From: Enterobacter sp. 10-1
GTDB taxonomy: Bacteria > Pseudomonadota > Gammaproteobacteria > Enterobacterales > Enterobacteriaceae
DNA length: 64,000 nucleotides
Assembly (NCBI GenBank): GCA_002270295.1
Contig: NISF01000007.1
Location: forward strand, 286,127-350,126
Direction of reading: 5' to 3'
Positions 35,638 to 44,296 of this stretch are shown here, one piece after another. The notes beneath the pieces were generated by a model. The model worked only from the letters and a program-made list of their open reading frames with translations. It ran no database searches and was not told the DNA's origin. Every line of letters begins with the position of its first letter. The stretch's first letter is position 1. Position numbers and translations under genes: made by a program.

Positions 35638-35802
35638 TTAATTTATCTGATCCCGCCGCAGCCCGACATCTTTCAGCTGTTCGTCGCTCATTCGCTGCAA
35701 AACCCGCCTCGTTTGCCTCCGCAGCCACCATTTTTTGAACGCTCTGCCTGCCAATACGAAACCAATAAACGGCTGCCTAACCCGGTTCTCATGAAATTCC
35801 AT
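35638..35802 (-). CDS. yjiS: YjiS, DUF1127 family small protein
   Basis: 54 residues: MEFHENRVRQPFIGFVLAGR, a basic tryptophan-containing middle, and the DUF1127 signature MSDEQLKDVGLRRDQIN at the C terminus. It matches E. coli YjiS in length and sequence and shares the same divergent position beside yjiR. GGTGAGGAGGTGGAGT precedes the ATG. DUF1127 proteins are small basic proteins, some of which bind RNA; YjiS has no assigned role. Confidence 0.88.
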   Translation of the reverse strand: MEFHENRVRQPFIGFVLAGRAFKKWWLRRQTRRVLQRMSDEQLKDVGLRRDQIN

Positions 35803-35857
35803 ACTCCACCTCCTCACCTTGCCAGAGGCTTTATCTTCGCGGATCCGAGGGTGAACA

Positions 35858-35958
35858 ATACAGATTCAAAAAACCCTTTTCTTTAACATACAGATTGGCT
35901 AAAACAGTATCTGCGTGGGATTTTCCCCGCCCATCTGTACTGGTTTATCAATCTGTAT
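35858..35958. promoter_or_regulatory. YjiR-type operator: three ATACAGATT boxes in the yjiS-yjiR gap
   Basis: ATACAGATT occurs at 35858 and again at 35888, exactly 30 bases apart; the inverted copy AATCTGTAT is at 35950-35958. The second and third boxes extend to inverted arms of 21-22 bp (35888-35909 and 35938-35958) sharing ATACAGATTG and CAGTA ends. The block ends 21 bases before the yjiR ATG. MocR-type regulators often bind repeats in their own divergent promoter. Confidence 0.6.
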
Positions 35959-35979
35959 GGCGACAATAAGGGATACAGC

Positions 35980-37392
35980 ATGACGCGTTACCAACATCTG
36001 GCCAGCCTGCTGGCGGAGCGTATTGAGCAAGGGCTGTATCGCCACGGGGAGAAGCTGCCTTCGGTTCGCAGCCTGAGTCAGGAGCACGGAGTAAGCATCA
36101 GCACCGTGCAGCAGGCCTATCAGACGCTGGAACAGCAGCAGATGATCGTCCCCCAGCCGCGTTCCGGCTACTTTGTCGCCCCGCGTAAAGCCCAGCCGCC
36201 GGTACCGCCGATGTCGCGCCCGGTGCAGCGCCCGGTGGAAATCACCCAGTGGGATCAGGTTCTGACCATGCTCGACGCGCGCAATGATAAAAGCATTATC
36301 CCCTTCGGCGGCGGCTCGCCTGACGTCACCCAGCCGAGCCTGAAGCCCATCTGGCGCGAGCTGAGCCGGGTGATCCAGCATAATCTCAGCGAGGTGCTGA
36401 ACTACGACGAGCTGGCCGGGCGCCGCGAGCTGCGTGAACAAATCGCCCGCCTGATGCTCGACGGCGGCTCGGTGGTCACCGCCGATGACCTGATCATCAC
36501 CAGCGGCTGCCACAGCGCTCTATCGCTGGCGCTGCTGTCGGTGTGCCAACCCGGCGATATCGTCGCCGTCGAATCCCCGTCCTATTATGGCACCATGCAG
36601 CTGCTGCGCGGTTTGGGGCTGAAGGCCATCGAGATCCCCACCGATCCGGACAGCGGGATCAGCGTAGAAGCCCTGGAGCTGGCGCTGGAGCAGTGGCCGA
36701 TCAAGGGCGTTATCCTGGTGCCGAACTGCAACAATCCGCAGGGCTTTATCATGCCTGACGCCCGCAAACGCGCGGTGCTGACTCTTGCCCAGCGCCACGA
36801 TATCGTCATTTTCGAAGATGATATTTACGGCGAGCTGGCCACCGATTACCCGCGCCCGCGCACCATTCATTCGTGGGATATCGACGGCCGGGTGATGCTC
36901 TGCAGCTCGTTTACCAAAACTATCGCGCCGGGCCTGCGCATCGGCTGGATCGCGCCAGGCCGCTACTACGACCGCCTGCTGCAGATGAAATATGCCGCCA
37001 GCGGGACCAACGTTCCCTCCACGCAGCTGGCGGCGTCGGTATTTATTCGCGAAGGCCACTACCACCGCCACGTGCGGCGGATGCGGCAGATCTACCAGCG
37101 CAATATGGAAATTTACACCTGCTGGCTGCGGGAATACTTCCCCTGCGGCATCTGCGTTACCCGGCCGAAGGGCGGCTATATGCTGTGGGTCGAGCTCCCC
37201 GAGCACGTCGATATGGTCTGCGTCGCGAAGCAGCTGTGCCGCCTGAAAATCCAGGTCGCGCCGGGCTCGCTGTTTTCAGCCTCGGGGAAATACCGCAACT
37301 GCTTAAGGATCAACTGCGCCCTGCCGCCGATCGACAAGCACCGGGAGGTGATGGTGAAGCTGGGGGATGCGGTGAAGGTGGCGATGGAGTGA
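35980..37392 (+). CDS. yjiR: YjiR, MocR/PdxR-type regulator (GntR HTH fused to aminotransferase)
   Basis: 470 residues. An N-terminal GntR winged helix (residues 1-65: GEKLPSVRSLSQEHGVSIST) is linked to a fold-type I aminotransferase domain. Lys313 in CSSFTKTIAPGLRIGW is the PLP lysine, and VPNCNNPQGFIMP and EDDIYGELA contain the Asn and Asp/Tyr cofactor contacts. It matches E. coli YjiR. It probably senses an amino compound or PLP and acts on its own divergent promoter with yjiS. Confidence 0.92.
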   Translation: MTRYQHLASLLAERIEQGLYRHGEKLPSVRSLSQEHGVSISTVQQAYQTLEQQQMIVPQPRSGYFVAPRKAQPPVPPMSRPVQRPVEITQWDQVLTMLDARNDKSIIPFGGGSPDVTQPSLKPIWRELSRVIQHNLSEVLNYDELAGRRELREQIARLMLDGGSVVTADDLIITSGCHSALSLALLSVCQPGDIVAVESPSYYGTMQLLRGLGLKAIEIPTDPDSGISVEALELALEQWPIKGVILVPNCNNPQGFIMPDARKRAVLTLAQRHDIVIFEDDIYGELATDYPRPRTIHSWDIDGRVMLCSSFTKTIAPGLRIGWIAPGRYYDRLLQMKYAASGTNVPSTQLAASVFIREGHYHRHVRRMRQIYQRNMEIYTCWLREYFPCGICVTRPKGGYMLWVELPEHVDMVCVAKQLCRLKIQVAPGSLFSASGKYRNCLRINCALPPIDKHREVMVKLGDAVKVAME

Positions 37393-37607
37393 GTTTTTCG
37401 CCGGGGCGAACTGACTTGTCCCCCGGCGGCGCTGCGCTGACCGGGGCTGCGGGCTGATAGGCGTCTGCGGGATGGGAGCGGGCAAGGCGTGGCAAGCGCC
37501 TCCTTCGCGAAACATCCGTCATACGGCTTGAGGGCATTTCCCAACGCCCACGCTGCGCTTCTCGGAACTACGAGTTCACTGCGATTTGTAATCTTTGTCG
37601 TTACCTA

Positions 37608-38246
37608 TCACTGACCATCAAGTAATGACTGCATCGTGCGACATTCGCTAATGGTAGGGAATGAATTATAAAAAGCCAGTCCAATGACAAACATTATGAT
37701 TGATATTCCCCACAGAAATATATGTCTCCATGTTGCAAGGACCTCCCCTTGGTATAATGATAGCGTTATAAATAATACTCCAATCATCAGGTACAGAAAC
37801 ACCAACAGTATGGTTAATATTTTGGGGAACCAAAACCCCAAACCTTTTTCAAAAATAACCTTCCCATCAGCAACTTTCAAAATCCCTTTGAATTTTTTAA
37901 AAAATATTGGCCTGACATCATTCTTAACGCAAATTTTCAATACCAGGACTTGCAATGTTGTATCACGTAACCCGCAGAGCCGGTACGAGACTAGCCTGGC
38001 AATCTCTCTTTTGAGGATCTTTTGTAAGTCTGGTGGTAAGCCATACTCCTTAAGCTGATGCTGGTAGCTCTCTAATTCTGCCTCTTTGATTGCCCGAATG
38101 AACTCAACAATAGATTTTATTTTCCATACTGCGATAAACGTCAACACCGTAAAGAGATACATAAAAAATTGCTGCATTGGAGTTATTTCACCCCGTTCAA
38201 CCATTCCGCCAAAAAATTGAGAAAAGAAATTTAATATTGTTTCCAT
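37608..38246 (-). CDS. Hypothetical membrane protein, accessory
   Basis: 212 residues; I do not recognise the family. Three membrane segments are visible: residues 26-44 (FFMYLFTVLTFIAVW), about 143-165 (ILTILLVFLYLMIGVLFI) and about 172-195 (HIFLWGISIIMFVIGLAFY). A basic, helical cytosolic region with a hydrophobic core lies between the first and second. Base composition is much more AT-rich than its neighbours, and it is flanked by decayed genes, which suggests recent transfer. It starts MGG-free at METILNFFSQFFGG with GAGGGACGGT upstream. Confidence 0.6.
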   Translation of the reverse strand: METILNFFSQFFGGMVERGEITPMQQFFMYLFTVLTFIAVWKIKSIVEFIRAIKEAELESYQHQLKEYGLPPDLQKILKREIARLVSYRLCGLRDTTLQVLVLKICVKNDVRPIFFKKFKGILKVADGKVIFEKGLGFWFPKILTILLVFLYLMIGVLFITLSLYQGEVLATWRHIFLWGISIIMFVIGLAFYNSFPTISECRTMQSLLDGQ

Positions 38247-38469
38247 ACCGTCCCTCTATTTACTATTGAAAACACACTTCATTTTTCTGGGTAGCCATTA
38301 TATGCAAGATATACCACACACATAATTTACACATGCAAAAAAGGTTTTATTTTTATTACTGATTATATTTTTAGAATTATTGTGTGCAATATGGATAGAT
38401 ACAAGAAGAATGCTCGCGCCGCTCGTCCTACGCTGATAGCAGAGTACAGAAAAACCATATTGGGTAATA

Positions 38470-38974
38470 TTACTTAGCCGTTTTTTCGGCAACACAAAAT
38501 CGACGCAACGGTTTTTCGCCCTGCCCTCATCGGTATCATTACTGGACATCGGTTGGCCTTCACCTTTGCCTTCCTCGCTCAGGCGCGATGGTTCAACTCC
38601 GTGCACTATTAGCCATTTCGCCGCTGAACGGGCACGATGCAGGAAAAGATCGAGGTTGTACTTTTATTACTGCCCATTGAATCGGCGTGCCCTTCAATCG
38701 TCACCACGCCACCAGGATCGTCAACGAGCAACTGAGCCATCTGACTGAGAGTATGTTCGACGTGTCTGGCGATCGCATCGCTGTCGGAGGCAAAGCGCTG
38801 CGCCAGTTCCGCCGCTTTGTTCAACAGATTCAGTACGGCGCCTCCGGTATCGGAAGGGAAGCCCTTGAGATCGAGGATGACTGGCGGAGTCTAAGCTGGA
38901 ACTTCTTGCGCATTGACGATGGCGCAACAGATCGCCAGAGCACCGAAAGAGAAATTTTTCACCAGGTCGCTCAT
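38470..38974 (-). pseudogene. OmpA-family protein remnant (in-frame stop and frameshift)
   Basis: The leftward frame starts MSDLVKNFSFGALAIC at 38974, reads a signal-like peptide, hits TAG after 27 codons and then continues PPVILDLKGFPSDTGGAVLN to the OmpA-like motif VVTIEGHADSMGSNK. There the frame is lost. Another frame resumes the same domain with GVEPSRLSEEGKGEGQP, SNDTDEGRAKNR and VDFVLPKK. The OmpA C-terminal domain binds peptidoglycan. One stop and one deletion near 38640 make this a dead gene; part of the domain centre, about 15 residues, is missing. Confidence 0.75.
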
Positions 38975-39122
38975 CGTTTAACGATCCGTAATGGTGATAG
39001 GCCCGAGTGGATCAACATTTCATTCATTAAATGGACCTCTTCACATCCTTCGGCGGTGCTGGAAAACTTCCGTACGACGAACCGATGTAAAGCGCGCCTG
39101 CCCTGGAGCAGAATATCACGCT

Positions 39123-39250
39123 TTACGGCGCAAGAAGGGCGCCATTGCTGTCAGTAAGCAACAGATATTCTTTGTTGCCCACCTGCAGCCAGTAGCTCGA
39201 ACAAGACACAGCGCGCCTTCGGGAAACAGCCACCATTCGGCTTGAACTCC
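39123..39250 (-). pseudogene. Frameshifted C-terminal remnant of an unidentified protein
   Basis: Leftward, one frame reads AEWWLFPEGAL and, after a shift of two bases, another reads SSYWLQVGNKEYLLLTDSN then GALLAP and TAA at 39123-39125. Both pieces look like one protein's end. It lies just upstream of the OmpA remnant on the same strand, so both may come from one lost operon. Family not recognised. Confidence 0.35.
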
Positions 39251-39275
39251 CCCGCTCGCACAGCGCTTACCGGGG

Positions 39276-39719
39276 CTACGGGTTCCCGACCGCCTGCGGA
39301 TCCTCACCATAAAACACCATCCCCTTATACGGCTGCTCGCGACATGCCGCCAGGCGCCGGGCGAGGCTGCCGACGTGCAGCTCCAGCTTGTGGCCGTCCG
39401 GGTCGAGGAAATAATACGACGCCCCTTCGCTGCGGTTCACCTTCCACACCGCCACGCCGGCCGTTTCCAGCCGCGCGCTGAGCCCGGCGAAATCGGCTTC
39501 GGCGACGCTAAAAGCGTAGTGGGTGTAGTCACTCTCCTCCGGCGGGGTAATGCGCCGCTGCGGATCGAGGGACAGGCACAGCCACAGATCGCCGCAGGAG
39601 AGATAGGCGCCGTTATCCCAGCGCGCGTGCAGCGTCATTCCCAGCAGCTGCTGATAAAACGCCACGCTCGGCGCCAGGCTGCTGACCGCCAGGGTCAGGT
39701 GATTCAATCCGCTTAACAT
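39276..39719 (-). CDS. fosA: FosA fosfomycin resistance glutathione transferase
   Basis: 147 residues of the vicinal-oxygen-chelate superfamily, nearly identical in pattern to chromosomal FosA of Klebsiella (FosA5/6 type). The Mn2+ ligands His7 (LNHLTLAV), His67 (YTHYAFSV) and Glu113 (HKLELHVG) are all present, as is the potassium-loop [15 protein letters not shown]. It inactivates fosfomycin by adding glutathione. The C terminus runs about eight residues past the usual end ([10 protein letters not shown]). The start overlaps the LysR gene by seven bases on the same strand. Expected to be functional. Confidence 0.94.
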   Translation of the reverse strand: MLSGLNHLTLAVSSLAPSVAFYQQLLGMTLHARWDNGAYLSCGDLWLCLSLDPQRRITPPEESDYTHYAFSVAEADFAGLSARLETAGVAVWKVNRSEGASYYFLDPDGHKLELHVGSLARRLAACREQPYKGMVFYGEDPQAVGNP

Positions 39720-40621
39720 GGCTTCTCCTCCAGTGAACTCACAATTTGCTGGCGCAGCCAGCGGTGCGCCGGGTCGCGGTGCCAGCGCTCGTGCCACAGC
39801 ATCAGCATATCAAACCCGGCAATCGCCAGCGGCGGCTCGATAACCGTCAGTCCGCTCATCCCGCGCAGCAGCCTCTCCGGCAGCATGGCGACCAAATCGC
39901 TGCTACGCAGCGTTTCCAGCATAAACAGGAAATGTGGCACTGAGAGGACAACTCGCCGCGAGAGCCCAAGGTTGGCCAGCGCGGTATCGGTCGCGGCGCT
40001 GAAACCGCCGCCGTCCGGGGAGACAATAACCTGATCCAGCTGGCAAAACTGCGCCAGACTCAACGACGCCTGCAGCGCCGGATGCCCCGCCCGGCCCGCC
40101 AACACGTAGCGCTCGCTGAACAGCAGCCGCTGATGCAGCTCCTGCGGAGCGCCGTCGCGGGTATGAAAGAACAGATCGACCTCGTCCCTCTCCGCCTGCT
40201 GCACCAGGCGAGAAGGCTGGAGATCGAAGACCGCCATCCGGCTCGACGGTGAAGCCCGGCGCAGAATATTCAGCGCCGGCAGCACAATAGCCGAGGCCAT
40301 ATAGTCCGTCGCCGCCATTCGCCAGGTCTGCGTCGCCGTTAACGGATCGAAGCTGTCGGCGGGTGCGACCGCCAGCTCCAGCGCCAGCAGGGCATCACGC
40401 AGCGGCCCGCGCAGCGCATCGGCGCGGGCGGTGGGCAACATCCCGCGCGGCCCTGGCAGCAGCAGCGGGTCGGCAAAAATTTCCCGCAGGCGCGCCAGCT
40501 GGATGCTGACCGACGGCTGCGACAGGTTGAGCCGCTGCGCCGCTCGCGTGACGTTATTCTCGCTCAGCAACACGTCGAGGGTGCGCAGCAGGTTGAGATC
40601 CAGACGATGTAAATTAATCAC
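39713..40621 (-). CDS. LysR-family transcriptional regulator upstream of fosA
   Basis: 302 residues. The winged helix is [31 protein letters not shown], shown in two parts: [20 protein letters not shown] and [11 protein letters not shown]. An effector domain ([20 protein letters not shown]) resembles NodD/NahR-type regulators. A LysR gene beside fosA is the normal Klebsiella arrangement. Here the two overlap and share a strand, so fosA is probably translated from the LysR transcript; a quinone-oxidoreductase gene is divergent from the LysR gene. Confidence 0.87.
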   Translation of the reverse strand: MINLHRLDLNLLRTLDVLLSENNVTRAAQRLNLSQPSVSIQLARLREIFADPLLLPGPRGMLPTARADALRGPLRDALLALELAVAPADSFDPLTATQTWRMAATDYMASAIVLPALNILRRASPSSRMAVFDLQPSRLVQQAERDEVDLFFHTRDGAPQELHQRLLFSERYVLAGRAGHPALQASLSLAQFCQLDQVIVSPDGGGFSAATDTALANLGLSRRVVLSVPHFLFMLETLRSSDLVAMLPERLLRGMSGLTVIEPPLAIAGFDMLMLWHERWHRDPAHRWLRQQIVSSLEEKPC

Positions 40622-40708
40622 GGCTATACCTGGGATTTAAGTAATTAATTTCTACTATAGCGGCCAGCCGCCTACTCTGCAGCTCTCCATAACTCAGAGG
40701 TGATTCTC

Positions 40709-41491
40709 ATGAAAGTACTGCTGATTTACGCCCATCCGGAACCTCGCTCCCTGAACGGCACGCTAAAAGATTTTGCCGTCCAGCATCTGCACGATGCCGG
40801 CCATGAGGTGCAGGTTTCCGATCTCTACGCCATGCGCTGGAAAGCGGGCTTTGATGCCGACGACAGCAGCGCCCCGCCGGTCGGCGAGTTCTGGCGCTCG
40901 ACGCTCGATTCAAAGCAGGCTTTTGAACAGGGCACCCAAAGCGCGGATATCGTTGCGGAACAGGAGAAGCTGCTGTGGGCGGATACGGTGATTTTCCAGT
41001 TTCCGCTGTGGTGGTTCTCCATGCCCGCCATTATGAAGGGCTGGATCGACCGGGTTTACGCCTATGGTTTTGCCTACGGCGTCGGCGAGCACAGCGACCG
41101 CCACTGGGGCGACCGCTACGGCGAAGGCACCCTGGCGGGCAAACGGGCGATGCTGGTTGTCACCACCGGCGGCTGGGAGGAGCACTACGCCCCGCGCGGA
41201 ATTAACGGACCGATTAACGATATCCTGTTTCCGATCCAGCACGGAATGCTGTTTTATCCCGGCTTTGCGGTGCTGCCGCCGCTGGTGTTCTACCGCACGG
41301 AGAAAACGGACGAGCAGCGCTTTGCGCAGCACTGCCGCGAGCTGGGGCAGCGGCTGGATACGCTGGCAAGCACCGCGCCAATCCCGTTCCGCCGGCAAAA
41401 TCACGGTGACTATCTGATCCCCTCCCTGACGCTGCGCCCGGATCTGGCACCGGGACAGAGTGGCTTTGCGGTACACCGGCACGATGCATAA
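40709..41491 (+). CDS. NAD(P)H-dependent oxidoreductase (NQO1/flavodoxin-like fold)
   Basis: 260 residues from MKVLLIYAHPEPRSLNGTLK, with CAGAGGTGATT upstream. LIYAHPEPRSLNGT is the FAD-binding N-terminal signature of NAD(P)H:quinone oxidoreductases; FQFPLWWFSMPAIMKGWIDR and TTGGWEEHYAPRG follow as in DT-diaphorase-like proteins. It should reduce quinones with two electrons. The LysR gene is divergent (87 bp), and a TetR gene follows 146 bases downstream. Confidence 0.88.
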   Translation: MKVLLIYAHPEPRSLNGTLKDFAVQHLHDAGHEVQVSDLYAMRWKAGFDADDSSAPPVGEFWRSTLDSKQAFEQGTQSADIVAEQEKLLWADTVIFQFPLWWFSMPAIMKGWIDRVYAYGFAYGVGEHSDRHWGDRYGEGTLAGKRAMLVVTTGGWEEHYAPRGINGPINDILFPIQHGMLFYPGFAVLPPLVFYRTEKTDEQRFAQHCRELGQRLDTLASTAPIPFRRQNHGDYLIPSLTLRPDLAPGQSGFAVHRHDA

Positions 41492-41617
41492 TCTGCGGTG
41501 GCGATAGCTCTGGCAAAGGGTATATCGCCATCATTTCTATGACGAATTGTGAGCCTCCGCGCAATAACGGCATTCCACCGCCGCACACTCCCCCTCACAT
41601 TGATAGCGATCAAGAAT

Positions 41618-41643
41618 AATCATACCGTCTGGTCGGTATGATT
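41618..41643. promoter_or_regulatory. TetR-type operator overlapping the TetR gene start
   Basis: AATCATACCG-TCTGGT-CGGTATGATT is a perfect 10-bp-arm palindrome with a six-base centre, typical of TetR-family operators. It covers the first candidate ATG (41638) of the regulator gene, which suggests autorepression and that translation may begin at a later ATG. Confidence 0.7.
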
Positions 41644-42216
41644 CAGGCCATGAACATGGAAGCCCAACACCGAAAAAAAGACCCCGTCCGTTTACATCAG
41701 CAGCTGCTGGAATCCGCGGCGATGATCGCCGGCAGAGACGGTATCGCCTCGCTGTCGCTGAATGCCGTGGCGCGCGAAGCCGGGGTGAGCAAAGGGGGTC
41801 TTTTGCACCACTTCCCCAACAAGCAGGCGCTGATTTTTGCCCTGTTCGCCCGCCTGCTGGCGATTATGGAGGACGCGATTTCGGCGCTGATGGCCGCCGA
41901 CAATGTCTCTTATGGCCGCTTTACCCGCGCCTACCTGCACTATTTATCCGACCTGACCGATACCCATGAAAGTCGGCAGCTGATGGTGCTGTCGCTGGCG
42001 ATGCCGGATGAGCCGGTGCTGCGAAAATGCTGGCGCGACTGGATGCTGGATCACCTCGCGCAGGGCGATGCGCTGGATAACGGCCACACCGGCACCCTGG
42101 TACGCTACGCGGCGGACGGCATCTGGCTATCAGAGTTAACCGAGGGGCGCACCATGAGCGCCGAACACCGGCGGTCGCTGGTCAGCGATCTGACGAGGAT
42201 GACGCTTCCCGCGTGA
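41638..42216 (+). CDS. TetR-family transcriptional regulator
   Basis: 192 residues from the first ATG. MIQAMNMEAQHRKKDPVRLH leads to the helix-turn-helix GIASLSLNAVAREAGVSKGG then LLHHFPNKQALIF. ATG codons at 41650 and 41656 are alternative starts; the operator palindrome covers the 41638 ATG, so one of the later starts is likely. The ligand domain is unassigned. The nearest non-regulatory gene is the quinone oxidoreductase upstream. Confidence 0.83.
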   Translation: MIQAMNMEAQHRKKDPVRLHQQLLESAAMIAGRDGIASLSLNAVAREAGVSKGGLLHHFPNKQALIFALFARLLAIMEDAISALMAADNVSYGRFTRAYLHYLSDLTDTHESRQLMVLSLAMPDEPVLRKCWRDWMLDHLAQGDALDNGHTGTLVRYAADGIWLSELTEGRTMSAEHRRSLVSDLTRMTLPA

Positions 42217-42260
42217 AGCACGTTGAGCCTGATAAGTCAGGCGATTAGATTGAGGCCGCG

Positions 42261-43058
42261 ATGCGCTACAACATCAATGGCCGTCTCATTTATGATGCAA
42301 CGGACGGCACACTAATCCTACCGGGAAGCGATGAGGCGGACAGCCAGCTGTCGATCACCGCCAGCGCGCTGCTGTGGTTTTTTCTGCGTCATCCGGAGAT
42401 TGTCAGCCGCGATGAGGTGCTCAAAAAGGTCTGGGACGACAACGGCTTAACCTCTTCGAACAGCAACCTGAATCAGTATCTGAGCATGCTGCGCAAAACC
42501 TTCCGCCACTATGAGATAGACAATATTATCGTCACCGTCTCGCGCGGACTGCTGCAGCTGAACCCGGAAATCACCGTTCATCAGCTGGACGCTCCCGTGC
42601 CGTCGGAGCCGCCGTCGCTGCCGCCCGAGGAGCCGGACGCCGTGCCGCCGGCCGCGGCGCAGAGTCCGAAGCCAACCCGGCACGCGCGTGGCACCTGCTG
42701 GTATATCGCCGGCGTCTGCCTGCTGACCATCGCCCTGCTGCTGGTGCTTTTCAGCTTTTTCGGCAGCGGCGAATCGCGCCCCATTACCCTGACGCAGATG
42801 ACCCACAGCCAGTGCGAACTGCTGGCCAGCGACGAGATGCTGCGTTCCGTGGCCGGAACCGCCTACGGCAACAACTTTGACGCCGTGCGCCAGCGGCTGA
42901 AGCTGGAGTGCAAACCCGGCGAACGTTTTGTCTTCTTCTATGGCGATCGGCTGGAGACTAACGGCCTGGGCCGCGTCTTCCTCGCCCACTGCGCGATGCA
43001 TGAAGACAATCCTTTCAGCTATTGCGATAACTATTTCTACTACTCCTGGAAACCGTAA
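42261..43058 (+). CDS. Membrane-bound winged-helix regulator (ToxR/MarT-like)
   Basis: 265 residues. An OmpR-type winged helix at residues 1-100 (LSITASALLWFFLRHPEIVS; RDEVLKKVWDDNG; NLNQYLSMLRKTF) is followed by a proline-rich linker (110-140), one membrane helix at 147-167 (WYIAGVCLLTIALLLVLFSF) and a periplasmic domain with several cysteines. This is the ToxR/CadC/MarT architecture. It overlaps the next gene by one base (TAATG), and that gene resembles FidL, the neighbour of MarT in Salmonella SPI-3. Confidence 0.83.
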   Translation: MRYNINGRLIYDATDGTLILPGSDEADSQLSITASALLWFFLRHPEIVSRDEVLKKVWDDNGLTSSNSNLNQYLSMLRKTFRHYEIDNIIVTVSRGLLQLNPEITVHQLDAPVPSEPPSLPPEEPDAVPPAAAQSPKPTRHARGTCWYIAGVCLLTIALLLVLFSFFGSGESRPITLTQMTHSQCELLASDEMLRSVAGTAYGNNFDAVRQRLKLECKPGERFVFFYGDRLETNGLGRVFLAHCAMHEDNPFSYCDNYFYYSWKP

Positions 43059-43576
43059 TGAGACTCGCACCCCGGCCTTTTTTCGCCCTCTCCGTCCTGG
43101 CGTTCATCACCGCGGCCGGGCTCAGCGCCTGGAAGCTGCTGCCGGCTGAAAACGACGGGGCGATGAGCTGCTCGACCAAAGCCATCATGCGCTTTGAAAA
43201 CATGGATAAAGAGAACGTCAACGGCAATATTCACTTCAATTTCGCCGCCCGCGGCAAAGGCTCGATGGTCGTCGAAGGCTATACCGACTCCGCGGCCGGC
43301 TGGCTCTACCTGCAGCGTTACGTCAAATTCAGCTACACCAGTAAACGCATCTCCTCAACCGAGCGCCACTACCGCATCAGCCGGTGGGAATCCAGCGCCT
43401 CATCGATCGACGAATCCCCGGACGTCATCTTCGCCTACTTTATGCGCGAGATGTCCGACAGCCACGACGGGCTGTTTCTCAACGCCCAGAAGCTCAACGA
43501 GAAGGCGATTCTGCTCAGCTCGATCAATTCGCCGCTCTACGTTTGCACCCTGAAGTCCGGCAGCAAGCTTGACTAA
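43058..43576 (+). CDS. FidL-like membrane protein
   Basis: 172 residues with an N-terminal helix (residues 7-24, FFALSVLAFITAAGLSAW) and a periplasmic domain containing GYTDSAAGWLYLQRYVKFSY and ISRWESSASSIDESPDVIFA. It fits the FidL-like family, found with MarT-like regulators. It probably modulates the sensor domain of the preceding regulator from the periplasm; its target genes are not evident. The start is coupled to the previous stop. Confidence 0.78.
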   Translation: MRLAPRPFFALSVLAFITAAGLSAWKLLPAENDGAMSCSTKAIMRFENMDKENVNGNIHFNFAARGKGSMVVEGYTDSAAGWLYLQRYVKFSYTSKRISSTERHYRISRWESSASSIDESPDVIFAYFMREMSDSHDGLFLNAQKLNEKAILLSSINSPLYVCTLKSGSKLD

Positions 43577-44001
43577 CGGCCGGCCCCACCGGCTTCAGCC
43601 TTACCCCGCGTTTTTCCCGCTCCGCCTCATACCCTAAAAGCGCACTTTTTGCGTTTAGCTCCCGACTAAAAACATGACCATAACCACACTTAATGGATGG
43701 ATATATTACCCTGCCCCAGCAATAAATTAGCAACTCATTAACATTCACTGCCGCCCGTCCGGGTGGCGTAAAACTCGCCGCATCCACAGCCAATTCCATC
43801 GGCCCGGATCAGCATAAAGAGATAAATACAGGCCCTTAAAACGCTAAATCACAGAGCAAAAAACTAAAAACATAACTCACGCGGATTTAAATTTCACTTA
43901 ACTCGCCATTCCCTATAGTGAACCTCGAACGCCGCTACCGCGTGTTGACGCCGTTACGCGGACGGTTTTCCCGAATCACAAACCTGTCTGGAGGAAAAAC
44001 C
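43577..44001. other. 425-bp region upstream of the choline microcompartment operon
   Basis: No gene is convincing. The region is AT-rich between 43640 and 43920 and should carry the cut promoter; CTATAG at 43913-43918 with CTTAAC upstream is a possible -10/-35 pair. The strong site GGAGGAAAAACC precedes the first shell gene. No sigma-54 consensus and no regulator gene for the operon are visible within it. Confidence 0.45.
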
Positions 44002-44280
44002 ATGGGTGATGCATTGGGGCTTATTGAAACCAAAGGCCTGGTGGCCTGCATTGAAGCAGCGGATGCGATGTGCAAATCCGCCAACGTCGAGCTGATTAGC
44101 TATGAAAACATCGGCTCCGGGCTGGTCACCGTGATGGTGAAGGGCGACGTCGGGGCAGTGAAAGCGGCGGTGGATTCCGGCGTGGAATCGGCGCAGCGCA
44201 TCGGCGAGGTGGTGACCTCGTTGGTTATCGCTCGTCCGCATAACGACATCAACAAAATTGTTATTAAACACAAGGCTTAA
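44002..44280 (+). CDS. cmcA: CmcA, BMC-H shell protein of the choline microcompartment
   Basis: 92 residues. A single BMC domain ([40 protein letters not shown]) forms hexameric shell tiles with the pore loop GSGL. It starts the cut operon; GGAGGAAAAACC gives a strong site. It differs from the next two shell proteins at few positions, mainly [13 protein letters not shown] and the C-terminal tail. Confidence 0.92.
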   Translation: MGDALGLIETKGLVACIEAADAMCKSANVELISYENIGSGLVTVMVKGDVGAVKAAVDSGVESAQRIGEVVTSLVIARPHNDINKIVIKHKA

Positions 44281-44296
44281 GGCCAGGAGAACGCAA

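Noticed and set aside
37303..37544. Several overlapping short frames after yjiR
   Set aside because: GC-rich shadow frames with proline/arginine-rich composition over the end of yjiR and the intergenic gap.
38566..39245. Rightward frames of 60-156 residues over the OmpA remnant
   Set aside because: The opposite strand gives clear OmpA-family similarity in two frames, so the rightward frames are incidental.
43627..43660. AAAGCGCACTTTTTGCGTTT as terminator of the FidL-like gene
   Set aside because: Arms pair only with a bulge and there is no T-run in the right place, so support is too weak.
43918..44001. GTG-initiated N-terminal extension of the first shell gene
   Set aside because: The extension is unlike BMC proteins and a strong ribosome site precedes the internal ATG at 44002.
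43577..44001. Sigma-54 promoter for the cut operon
   Set aside because: No TGGCAC-N5-TTGC-type sequence was found on either strand.
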